Source of the DNA: Lingula anatina
Lineage: Eukaryota > Brachiopoda > Lingulata > Lingulida > Lingulidae
Direction: 5' to 3'
Assembly: GCF_001039355.2 (NCBI RefSeq)
Contig: NW_019775003.1
Span: 433,178-497,177, forward strand
Length of the DNA stretch: 64,000 nt
This document shows positions 10,376 through 22,548 of this stretch, piece by piece. The number at the start of each line of letters is the position of its first letter. The stretch's first letter is position 1. A program made the translations under genes and the position numbers. The notes under the pieces were generated by a model that was given only the letters and a program-made list of their open reading frames with translations, searched no databases and was not told the DNA's origin.

Positions 10376-12412
10376 ACATAGATTCCCTGTAGATAATCTG
10401 TATATAACTTGAAGCTTGTCCAGAATAAAGACACTTTTTGATCTGAGACTGAAGATGTGAGGTTGTTCTGTTATGCTTCTCTGTGCACGTAAAGTGAAGG
10501 ACTGAGTCGAATCTGGAGTCATGTCGGAGCCCATAGATTAGTTAATTCGTTAATGGAAATTGATACACTGAAATTCAGTACAGTTCTAAATTAAAGTTAA
10601 AGTCATTTTAGACGGTTTACAACATATTTTCTCTGAGCCTTTGCGCACGTGTTCGTGTGTTTGTGCATGTACATTCTTCATATCCATCAAGACCCTCTTG
10701 GATATTGCAGTGTACATGTAACACCAGAAAATCGTCCATGAGGTCGACATACGAGCACACACGCCAGGTACATCTAAACATTATGAATGCAGTACAGCTG
10801 ATAAACTACAAACATGTAGATGGGCATATATACAACTATGTACACTGTATATATATATATACTTCAGTTTTCGTCAAATCAACAGGGATGTAAACCAAGC
10901 TATAGACGAACCTATACATATACCTGTATATTTACCTGCACACAGACTCTGCAGCTACATTGTACAGACACCTACCTACTGTATATACTGGTATGTAGGT
11001 AGATCTCGGCCTCACCTCCGTCAGCCCACCTCCTAAATCACACAGTCTCCTATTCAGATGTATATAGGGCACAAAATCCGGTTAACAACGCTGTAAGCTT
11101 ATGACGGAGTGAATGTTGACCCATTCTATTTATGTCGAAATGCCAACATAGACTAACAATCGATACCGATATTTTGCATTGCCAGCACAATGGGGACACG
11201 TGGGCTGGCGAATGACTATATTTAGTATATGACGTGACCACCACGCGCGCAGCTCTGTTTATACTCAGCTCTGTCAGTAGTGGTATTCGCAGAAAGCGAA
11301 AGGAGTGCAATACACGAACAATGATGATAGCTAAATATATATCAAGAGAAAAAATGACAAATGAGTAACACTTAATGAAATAGTCATTTTCAACTCCTTC
11401 CAAAATTATACTAATAATACACCGTACTTCATGTACTCTCTACCAGGGCCGCATATTTTATGTGGAGTTTTTCTTGACGCGACTTTTTCTACTAATGGAA
11501 GTTAAAAATGTAATATTGAGTGTTTGTTCATTGTACATGTACCCACAAAATATAACTTTATTCATTAACAGCCTGCAGTTGAAATATTTTGATTCTTCAT
11601 GTACAGATAAACACTGCAAGTGTCTTTTCTTTGCAGAGTAAAACTACACTACAACTATGCCACAGGAACAGTGTTTTAGTATTAATAATACCTCGTTAAT
11701 GCTAGAAGATCCAGAGTTTGAGTGAAGGTTCATCAATTCGATGTTCTTTATATACGTGTACAGGTATGACCAAATGTACTCTATAGAGGACAATGTCTCC
11801 TAATGAAATTATCCACAACCCGTAACTACATGTATATACATTTTTTGAGAGCATTAGCCCATTTCTTAAAATACACTATATCTTACTGCATAATGGTATT
11901 ATATTAACTTCTATGTATTCGAATTATGATAAACTGTTTTCATGTTTGCTCAAAGATTTTCGCTTTTATATCGGTATTCTGTGCTTCGGGGGGGGGGGGG
12001 GGGGGCGTGCGCGACCTATCCACATGATATTACTGACATATCAAGTGACAGTTTTAGCCAATGAGAGTGTACGAACTTATTAAGTGATATACAGGTACAA
12101 TAACATTATTCAATTGAGAACTTCTCTGCAAGTATTCAATCCTTAATTAATTGTTACAGGTTCGCCTTTGTAAGGATTCTTTAAAACATCATTCAATAAT
12201 CTATATTGCCATTGAAAACCCCACTTCTGATAATGAAATACCCTCTGTATTTCAGTCCATACGGTCGATGTTGTTTGTTATGCTAAAATTTAAATGAAAA
12301 TCAAGTCATAGAAAGTTGGAGAAGTAGCGCAATAGAGCATCCGAAATCGATGCATACATTAAGGCACGCAACTCCTCGCTGATTTTTTCTCCAGTCACAG
12401 AGCGAAATCAAA

Positions 12413-15400
12413 ATGGGAAGGAACGCTTTGTGGTTTCTGTCGGTTTTGATCCCAGTTGCTGTCCACGGAAGCTTTGACACTAGTGGTGTCTACTTCAATG
12501 GTGATTTTAATCGTTTCCTTGACGATCCGTTGACGGTTCTTACCACCAAGGCCAATGTAAGCGCTGGGCAGTGCGCCTCGTCATGCCTCAGTACGTAAAT
12601 TAAAGTTTATACATTTATTTTAGAGTTGGCGCCTCATTAGCTAAAATTTTTGGAGTTAGGTCTGCTTTAATAGGATTCATTGGTTGATTTCGCATGCGTA
12701 AACACGTATTCACATGCATGGTTTGTCTTTTTCAACAGCAAAATGCGTTAACTTGGCGTTAATAGGGGTGTTAAGGATCACAATTAGGAATAGCAGCAGT
12801 TCATTAAATATGCTTTATTAATCATGATGCGGAACGTGTCTTGAGCACTTTTTAAAGTCGAACACATTTTCGTGTAGGTAATTCTGAGTGTTACAGCGTG
12901 AACTATCGCCAGGAAAACGGCACGTGTGAACTTCACGCGCCTTCAAGCCCGGGCGGTACATCTCCGAGCTGTTTGATGGGTTGGCACCATTACTCCAGGG
13001 AGAATTTCACTGTAAGTATATTACATGTGCATTTGAATACAGGATGATGATTGTGAAAAAAGAAAAACATGTTAGGGAAACTTGTTGTTTTATTCATTAA
13101 GAAATCTAACCTTCCAGCTTCACTTTGTTCGTGTTTGTTGATAGTTGTACAGCAATTCTTTAAGGGTAGTTTCCAGAAGGGAAATAAAGCTTATCGGGTA
13201 ATCCTGATGAATAGATTATTCTGACGGAGTATTTCAGAGACCCTTTGAACAGTGAACGTAACCTGAGCGTTCACAGAATTTTAATGTATAAATCCTGCTC
13301 GAAAAAAATCGTCAAATGTAAAGTAAGACTGCGTCATTACATAGTGCAAATTCATTACAAAAATAAATAAATAAAGAATTAACAGGGAAGAGGACCCATC
13401 CTAAAGGATTTTTATTTTTGCCGGATTGGAATATTTGTTTGATTTGCCGTACTATCCTCCTTGCAGCGTTTAGAGAATCCGTGTGCAAGAGGCGTGTGCG
13501 GGCGCAGTGGCTCGTGCTCGTACGCGTGCCAGGGTGACGTCCTAGTCCCCAGCTGTGCATGTGGAGCGAACGCAGACCCCACGCACTGCGACTCGTGTGA
13601 GTGTGTGTTAGGATTTAATTTTCCTGTATTAAGTTCAGTTAAATTGCGATACATAGTGACGTTTTTGTTATTTTTACCGGTATGACTTCCTTTTTTGCTG
13701 ATGTTTGTAGTATTCGTTTACTTTAACTTTTATTTGTTTTATTAGTTTTTCATTTACGTTGAATAAGTTGTTGTGGTTTAATTCTCAACAGTGTCGTTGT
13801 TTTTCTTGTCCAACCATTGATCGTGCTGATGTCATTGTAGGCTACGTTGCAAGTATACGTCAAACGTTGTTGTTGTATTGTGAATTTACCATTGTTATTT
13901 TTGTACATATGGTTAAATATCCGATAAAGTTAGCTGACTGATAGAAACTTAAATTACGACGTTGAGCTCGATATTTAACTAGACAGAGTTGACGTTCCAA
14001 GTCAAATACAGAGATTAAAACGTTTTCCGTGGGACATGCTTTCAATAGCATAGATTATATTTACTTAATTTTCAGTCTAGTTAGGTCCTAAGTAATTACA
14101 AACAAAAACCTAAGGCAACTGCTTAAATATCCAACATAGAGTGTTTACAATGTACTTTCATTCGTTTTGGGTAATAGATGTAATCGTTGCAGTAAAACAC
14201 ACAAAAGGAGAGCATAAAATGCAAAGCAATCCAACGAGACTGTTAAAAAAATCGATGCAAAGATGAACGATTAAGCAAAAATGTACAGAAAAATCAACAC
14301 TAAATCTTTGTTTAAATACATACATTATTTGTTTTTCGTCTTGCCATTCGTCTTCTATTATCAGATATCCTGAACACCGTCTGTACTCACTTTAACTTTA
14401 AATAAAACACCACATGGAACACCTGACATGCGACTTAAATTCAATTAGTGTAAAATAGTGACAAAGAGACAATGAAAAAGTTAATGCTCCAGTTATCTGT
14501 TAAAAGATTTTAAGACAATGTCCTACTAGGAAACATCGTCCCGCAAAAGTTTGAAAAAAAAGTAACCAAATCGATCTCTGATGAGCAAAAAACGTCATAC
14601 GTCAAACCGTTCAAGAGGGGATGACCCAAATGTGGTAAATTGTACGTGTATGCAACTTACCTAGATCAAGGGAGCTTTTTTGACATAGGATAAAATAAAC
14701 TAATAAATATTTTAACCATACAACATCGGGAATGAAATGCTCTGTGACTGCGTCGTTGTATTAAAAAAGTAAACAGTAAAAACAGTGAAAATGCTTGGGT
14801 GTGTGTGGGGGGGGATAAGGATCACACACTGGTCTACATAGGATTTCACTTACAATTGATATCCAATACTGCATTGTCGATACTGTACCGTTCCCATTAT
14901 ATTTCAGATGCCGTTGCCACTGAGAACAACAAGCGGTTCCGTTTGTTTTGGTGGTGGGAAGCTGGAGCCTCCTGGCCTTCTGGATACACTGATGTCTTAC
15001 AGGGTAATACAATTAACAATACACAGCAGTTTTCTTTCCTCTAACATGGCCAACGAGAACACAGCACAGTGCATTAATAGTTCTTTTGATACAGGAATTA
15101 ATTACTAGAACTTACTCGGTAATATTCAACCTATAACTGACGTTGCGGCCTCACTCTAAAACCTTTTTGTATGTAATTTTACTCATTTTACTCGATTAAT
15201 CTAAGGTATACTATGTACCTGTTGTTTTTTTCTGCTGGATGAATAAAATCTTCACATTTATTAGAACTTAAACCTATACCCTGCCCATAAATCTAATCAA
15301 TTTTTATGAATACTTGAAGGTACATTAAGTTTCACATGCTTTTGTTGTTCACATTTCTGTGTCAGTATATTTACAAAATCCCTGGATGGCGCTATACTGT

Positions 15401-16229
15401 ACATATCGGGCTGTAACTCAAATATGTTTGAAAGAATTACCTCAATTTTCTATATCCTGGGTCGGCCTGTGATATTGATTATTGATTCTGTAACTAATTT
15501 AATGTTAATGTGATCTGCCAATAAGTAAGAAAGGTCGGTCAATATTTATTGGAATAGCATAATGATACAATGACGGACTAATTTTAGCAGCTCGCAAGAA
15601 TTTCGAGCCTATACTTAGTCGATGCTGATTATTTTCTGTTTTACAAACAATTTTGCTATTTTCAAAATGACTGCTCCATTTAGCATACGGATCACATCTA
15701 GATGCACACATCAAGAACATTTCGAAAAAAAAGTGTTATTTATGTACATGTAGCGTAAATTGATATACATTTTATCCATGCCTACTCTGAAAACTCAACC
15801 TTTTGTTTTAGATGACTACGGGACTTGCACCCCCGACCAAGCTGTCTGCTTGTCGCGATTGCCCTCTGGACTAACCGAGTCCGAACAGGAGTTGTTGGCC
15901 ATCGATGGTCAGGGGACCAAGTACATGTATGTATCGATATGCATGTATTAATTAATAAGTTGATTGATTTTTTCACACTGATTTTTCCGTTTACCTAAAT
16001 TATATATATAAAGAGATTTTTACAAACAACATACTTTAATTTTGTGATTATAGTTTATATATTATTATTCTTTACCCGCCAGTTGGGCTTTCGATCCCAA
16101 TAACAACATTGCCCACGCCGTCTGGACGACGCTGACTGAGCGTACTGAGTACGCGTATAATGTGCTGAGAGATCAGAACAACTGGGTACCGTATTGGAAT
16201 TCTGGTGAGCCACTTCTTCGTTCTCTCTC

Positions 16230-16301
<72 letters not shown>

Positions 16302-17100
16302 TATCTATCATACATATATCATCTCCTGAAATAACTACCTACGTTAGTTAGGCCTACAAATTTTCTCTATATCTTTGAATTCCCGAGCGCATACGATCAA
16401 GTTCGTTTTCTAACTAGTGAAGGAAATTGCAGCTACTCTTTTATCTTTTTATTATCTTATAATACGCGTGCATCTCACAGAAAGAAAATAGGTCGTTGGA
16501 CTGTCTTTACCTGAATAGGGTTCAATGATAATGGGTTACCAGTTTTCTCTGCCCACTGAGATTGGATCGATACAAGATTCAATGGATTTAAGAAAAAAAA
16601 ACGTACATTTTAATGTAAACCTTTTATGAATAACACTTTATACCCAACCTTTACTTACACCTTGTGTTACTTCCTTTGATCCCCGCCAGGCAGTACAAAC
16701 TACGGAACGTACGCCCAAGACAGCTTCATGTACCGCGACCAGAATGGTATCAAGTCGCTGATGCTGGACGACGACCAGTGTGACTGTTATACCACTCTAC
16801 AGATGGGGCATAGTTTGTGTAGTGGCGGCACCTCCAGTGGTAGGGATAACATTCTGGGGCCGGATAACATCTACGACCCTGGCTGCAACTACCCCGAACC
16901 AGGCAAGAGCCTGTATCTGTATTTCCGAGGTAAGGCTAATATGGAGAACGTGTTTTGTGTGTAAAGTGTGGTAACCGCCGGGACAGTGGGGTTCTTTTTC
17001 CATGTGGCAGATGAACCTTTCGTGCATAGAACTAAACCCAAAATGACAACTTGAAAAAAATTACAGGGGAACACGAACCTAGCGCCCCTTAGGAACTTAA

Positions 17101-17131
<31 letters not shown>

Positions 17132-17582
17132 CACGCACACACACACACACACACCACTAGGTAAATGTTATGTTAATAGCGCAAAAAAGAACGCATCAGG
17201 ACGAGGGTCGGGGTCTTCACTCCCCACCCCCACTTGGGATCTTGGATAAGCTTATACTTTTCATAGGCTGTGAACCCTCATTACTGAAACAACTTGTTCA
17301 GTTTTAACCATTCAATAATTAATAGGAGTATATTAACAGTAATCTTTCACTTCTTGGAAATAGTATTAACGGTGCTGTTGGTTTAGTCTTAAGTGAGGAA
17401 TGATATGTATCCACATTAAAGAGTGAAGTAAGCTCCTATATGCTGGTGCGAAATTAATCAGTTTCCATGACTCAGCTTAAGATTATTTCTTTTTTCTTCC
17501 AGATGATGATGACTGTCTCGTCAACGACTGTGCCCCGGGAACTCTTTGTGTAGATGGCATAAATACGTACACGTGTGTGTAG
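12413..17582 (+). CDS. secreted PAN/apple-EGF protein with an unrecognised central domain
   Basis: Eight exons: 12413-12590, 12878-13011, 13467-13596, 14908-15003, 15812-15926, 16083-16204, 16690-16929, 17503-17582. They total 1,095 nt, 364 residues and a TAG stop, with GT..AG borders and matching phases. Residues 1-19 are a signal peptide (LWFLSVLIPVAVHG). Residues 20-104 resemble a PAN/apple domain (CASSCLSNSECYSVNY..C.L). Residues 105-147 are EGF-like (NPCARGVCGRSGSC..C.C). Residues 148-338 are aromatic-rich (FRLFWWWEAGASW, YAYNVLRDQNNWVPYW) with a few cysteines (CTPDQAVC, DQCDCY, PGCNYP) and end in KSLYLYFR; I do not recognise this domain. The last exon gives DDDDCLVNDC..C..C, a half EGF. 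Intron phases around the central block are 1 on both sides. Probably extracellular matrix or a secreted recognition protein (inference). Confidence 0.85.
16236..16299. repeat. compound (CT)n(CA)n microsatellite
   Basis: A CT run passes directly into a CA run, beginning about 32 bases after the donor of exon 6 of the secreted-protein gene. Confidence 0.95.
17101..17154. repeat. (CA)n microsatellite
   Basis: Imperfect CA run in intron 7 of the secreted-protein gene. Confidence 0.95.
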
Positions 17583-17755
17583 AAACATTATATCGAACCA
17601 GGCGCGGACTGCAGGCGGAGCCGGGAAATACCAGTAGATCTAGACTTCATATTGAAACTTCTTCGGCCTACGTAGCTCTTAAAGAAAAACGTATACTTGA
17701 AAAGAAATGATGTTTACAAATTACGATATACTTCTGATGAAAATAATCTTTAGTC

Positions 17756-17761
17756 AATAAA
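17756..17761 (+). terminator. poly(A) signal of the secreted-protein gene
   Basis: AATAAA 174 bases after the TAG stop at 17582, the normal distance for a short 3' UTR. Confidence 0.55.
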
Positions 17762-20700
17762 TTCGGACGAATGATTAAATTGTGTACAGTGGTTTCTTCT
17801 GGGTTTATTCCGTAAACTTTATTTTAAAAGTCTCATGGTTTCAGCTGTTGTACTACACACCTAATAGCACACACACACGCACACGCACGCACACACGCAC
17901 ACATACACTGGGTATTTGATAAGTTACTGTCTTGACACTTCCATCATTTCTGAAGATGTTGTTGTCGGTGACGGTGTCACACTTTCGTCGAGAAATTCCA
18001 ATGCCTCGCAATGTTCTTAAAATATATTAGTACATGTTCCGCGGTGTACGTATGAAACCCAGGGACTACCCGGTTGCAGTAAACGCATTTATGACAAATG
18101 TTGATATCAATAATTCATTATTCACAACCAATGAAATAATCCAATCCAACCAAAAAGCTTTCAGTAAAAGAGCAATGTCCTTTTCTAGAGGGAAACAATG
18201 AAAAATATATGAGCGTTTTATGATTTAGCATTATCCCAGCATTATTTGATGATTACTAGTGAATTAAGCAGAGCTGCTTTAAAGCTTTGAAAAAATGGAA
18301 TTTCCCTTAAAAGCATTATGATTAATTTACAACTGATCTACGCAGCCGGTTTTCTCCCAAAGTAAAATTTGCAAATGGGATAAAAGAACTAAAAAAGCTA
18401 TAAATTAATGTAAATACAGTGTCATTTTCAGATGAATTGACTTTGATGAGAAGCATTTTTTGAATCGAGTCATGCTTGTAGTATGAGGTATCTGGTGCTA
18501 TAAATAGTTCTAATAGAAACTGGTTACGTTACGTTTAAACATGTCAAACTTATGATTTTCAGTCTGGATCTGAAGGATCTTTTGAGTTGTGTAAACAATT
18601 TTTACCGACACGTGCACGGCGTTACATTGTACCCTATGCCTGTACACTCCAGTCCACAGTCACCAATACTGATATCTACTCTGAACATGTGGCACACAAA
18701 TTTACCAGTAAAATATAACGTACAATAGGATGCGTCGTAGGTATCTGGTATTCAAAGGTTGTGTCTTTTCACAGTGTAAAGACTCCCGAAAGGGCAAAAT
18801 AAATCTCCGTTTTCTTTGAAATGTCACATTTGGATTATGTATGTCTTTCGAGTTCAGAATTTCATAAAAAAAGCGCTTGGATGGGTTCATTATCCCACCA
18901 GCTATTCATCCAACTATGAAAACATATTTTGTGTCTCCTTGATGTAAGCTGATTTAAGTAATAGGACATGCCAGTTAAAAGAATAGGACAAACTCAAGTA
19001 TGATGTTCGAATTTTGGCCGATGACGGCGGCATTTATTGAAGGTACATTTAATTAAAAGAAAGGAAGCACATTAATGATAAACACTGAAAAGTGTTGATA
19101 AATGATATTAACATAATGTGTGCGCCTGAGGTACATGTATCCACATTTAAAATATAATTTCCAAACGAATATAGTGCACACATTTCAATTTGTGGGTTTG
19201 CAAGGAGGTATATACATGTATATATATGGTTAGCTATTCACTTTTTGGATGAATCCTACAGATTGGAGAGTAAGTGAGGAGCTTACATGTAAAAGCATTC
19301 ACAGCAGAGTTAATCCGCCAACCAACAGATCCGCGGATCAAATATGCCCAACCCACTTGAAAGCTAGCCGCCTATTCCTCGCGGGGAATCAGTTCTGTGT
19401 CTATTAGGGGATTGTGATGTATGCAAATAGTATGTCCCAGCTAGGACAGAGGAAACGTTTCTTCTATCCAGTGAAAGTTTATCCAAGGAATTAACGACAT
19501 CAGTTCTGGTAGAGAGGGCAACGCATGGGTCAATGTTTTGCTCTCCATTTTAGTATCCTGAATCCGGCTGTTGGAATTCAATTAGGTTTTATAGACAGAT
19601 GTCACATCCCAGGCGACTCAGCAGACCATATGTTATGTTCACTTTTAATTGATTAGGTACGTGCAGATAAAAATTGGTATCATTAAAAAAATACCTAATC
19701 AATTAACAATAGTTTGCAAGGACTGTTTGTTGTACTGGGGGTGTTTATTAACCGATGCATTAAACGTGATTGTAATTTTTTTCACAACCGATAGTGAAAG
19801 TTACATATTACAAACATAAATATGGTTAGAAAAAAGATTGGAATGAAGAAAAAAAACATTCATAGGGATGTTCAGCTTCATTGTTGTCTTTTGATGAGCA
19901 TAACAACACAACCTGTCACAGGTGAAATGCTATGTTATTTTTATTGTTGCGATTTCTTGCCCTCTGGTTTGCGCTTGACAATACTCTTTGTTAGTAATAA
20001 CATCCTCCGCAATATTAATCCAAGGGGATTATTTTTTTGAGTCTGACTATTTCCAGTACCATGTGCCTCATGATAATCAAAGCCGTTTCTTGGTATGACG
20101 TAATGGTTGTGGTGCCTAGATTCTCTCAATAGAAATCAATTAGACCTGAGGCCACGCCAACATGCGCAAACATGATCTAATATAAAATAAATGAGGTGGC
20201 ATTGCCAATGACTATTTAATGCATTGGGAGATTACCAACAATTACATAAAATATTTCCTGAAAACACAAAAGTACATGTATTAAAATGTTGCTTTAGGCG
20301 GTGATGAGACAGAGTGTTACTTAGTTTCAAATCATTGACGTAAAACAATGCTTTTTCCATCGGTACACAATTATTCAAATGTTACATTAACAGCCAAAAA
20401 ACATCAACCAGGTACTTAATGTTCGTCAGTGCTAATTTACCTTCGAACTGTTGAATACTTCCTAGTGGTAATTTTATAAGCAATCTGGACTGGAATCGCG
20501 AGCGGATCCACATTACTTTCTTTATATTTACATATAAATAATTGCTTTATTGTCTATAAATTAGTCATATCATTTTGATACAGTAGATCTTCAGGGGGTT
20601 TACACTAGTGCAGTCAGGTTATCACGGACGGTGAAAGAAGGGGGGCGTATTTTTGTGAGTCGGCAGACTCCACCCCATTTGGCAAATTGCATTCAGCAGG

Positions 20701-21195
20701 GTCTGGATTTTCCATCCTGTTTCAGAAGAGGACGAGGATGGGTCCCGTTTCACTTCCGGTCCGCCCATATTGATAATGGTCTTGGTAATGCCTGGTAGTG
20801 ACCCTTTTTGAGTGTTTTTTTTTTTTTTTCTAATTTTCACTTTCTACCAACAGGTTTATCTTGCGATAACCAGTACTTAAGGCCGCCCATGTTTATTGAT
20901 AGCATATTTACGAGTGAAGCTGCCAAAAACCTACTCATCCAATTTTCACATTTCCTCTTAGTTTCTGTTTCTGTTAATATGTGATTAATAAAGCCCAGGC
21001 CAAACGGAAATCATTTTTCCAACATTTCGCACTTGTAAAAACATAATATAACGACAGTTGAACCGAATACTAACACCCTCGATTCTATGGCAAATTCTAA
21101 AAGCTTCTGTAGATAGGGTTTAATACAATACAGAAGGCAACATGTATGAAATGATCGCATTGCTCGTGGCCTTGATTTTCATTTCATGTGCACTA

Positions 21196-21568
21196 GGGGC
21201 TCATTCCCGATGAAACTATCGTTTTACGTAGATTGATCCAACTCCGCGTTGACTCTCGTTAAATGTAGTCAGATAAACAGATTAACATACATGTACCTCC
21301 TCTTGTTTCTAACGTATAGTATAGTATAGTATAGTATAGTAGAGTAGAGTAGAGTAGAGTAGAGTAGAGTAGAGTCTAGTATAGTATAGTATAGTATAGT
21401 ATAGTATAGTATAGTATAGTATAGTATAGTATAGTATAGTATAGTATAGTATAGTATAGTCCTAATCACCAGCTTCTCTGTATTCAACTCAACGTCACTG
21501 CATTCAGCGAGAGTCCCCGTGAAGTTGGACGGATCTAGGGCGAACGATATTTTTTGGGAATGAGCCCT
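21196..21568. mobile_element. TA-flanked inverted-repeat MITE with internal pentamer array
   Basis: The left end GGGGCTCATTCCC and the reversed right end AGGGCTCATTCCC are followed on both sides by diverged inverted copies (ATCGTT, TAGAT.G.TCCAACT, GACTCTCG.T.AATG.AGT). TA dinucleotides flank it (21194-21195, 21569-21570). The middle is an AGTAT/AGTAG array (about 21315-21460). The termini resemble those of the element at 43609-43823. Confidence 0.65.
21315..21460. repeat. AGTAT / AGTAG pentamer array
   Basis: About 29 pentamers, with a block of AGTAG variants inside the AGTAT array. It lies in the loop of the surrounding inverted-repeat element. Confidence 0.95.
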
Positions 21569-22184
21569 TAGATGGCTTCACGCTAAATACTGATCTCGGC
21601 AACGTTCATGTACTTCTTCACTCTCCAGTAGAGAATGCACTGTCACTTTATCTGCGCGATGAAACTGTATGAAAGAAAAGTAAATAATTAGTAATGGTAC
21701 ATTTTTATGATTTTTGTCAAGGGGTGGACAGAATAAGTCATAATCCTTTGTTATAATCCCTGGCATTTTCGCTTGATTATCCGATATTGATATTGAAGAT
21801 GTGGTCACATTCTAGCTCATACAATAAACACTAATTAAAAGTAAAATATTACTTATCCAAACCAATCCCACTTTCTACAGTATATAAGCATTTATTGTTT
21901 ATAAAACCAACTTGAATGTGATATTGTTTTGTCTCCAAGGGATGTAACCAACGGATGTCTTTTTATTCTAAGATGAAGATTAACGTCTGTACTTTCCATC
22001 AAAATTAAGAAGTTTAGTACACCCCGGCTGCAAATCATATATACGTGTACGTCTTTTAAAAAGTTAATCCGGTGCTGACTGATAGCATATTTGTACATTT
22101 ACTCATGGATGATGAGCAGCTGACCAACTGGCGTTCATTGGGTATGCGAGAGCAGATAAGGGGTAAATAAGACAATAATGACAA

Positions 22185-22190
22185 TTTATT
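22185..22190 (-). terminator. candidate poly(A) signal of the GPCR gene
   Basis: AATAAA on the minus strand about 360 bases downstream of the receptor stop codon. Confidence 0.35.
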
Positions 22191-22548
22191 GAAAATTTTT
22201 ATCACGAAACGGACATAAATAAAATAAGAATTCCTGGATATAATATATATTCTTTAACCAACTGGTTTAACTGAAAAATTAATTCATAAAGATACTTTAA
22301 GTTATTAAATAAGTATTGTGCAATAAAATGAAAATTGCAACTTCTACAATGTACATAAAACTACAATGAGTGAAACTTGCCTCCCTGCTGGACTCCGTAT
22401 TCTAGCTCACACACATCGTGTAGATCAAATGAATAGTTCAATGTAGTTTGTGGAGACCCATAGCTCATAAGAGGTAAAGTCCATTACTTGAAGATTAAAA
22501 CAAATAAAGATCTGTTTACCACTTCATGTTGGAACTGGAGAAATCACG

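Larger units (their letters stand above)
8799..12412. other. intergenic region between divergent genes
   Basis: About 3.6 kb between the RING gene (leftward) and the secreted PAN/EGF gene (rightward), so both promoters should lie here. No convincing exon was seen. It holds a 20-bp-stem hairpin (9339-9394), a 29-bp tandem repeat (10316-10375) and a poly-G run (about 11989-12005). Open frames of 114-172 codons here lack recognisable motifs. Confidence 0.5.
17763..22184. other. gene-poor stretch
   Basis: No gene recognised. It contains a CA-rich tract near 17868-17905 and the inverted-repeat element at 21196-21568. A short minus-strand open frame near 20622-20800 (starting from MGGPEVKRDP) is GC-richer than its surroundings but has no recognisable homology. 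Confidence 0.4.

Noticed and set aside
11050-11403. 117-codon minus-strand frame
   Set aside because: It begins with TTG, has no ATG near its start, no splice context and no recognisable content.
21269-21487. Repetitive LYYTILYYTI frame
   Set aside because: Translation of the pentamer array.
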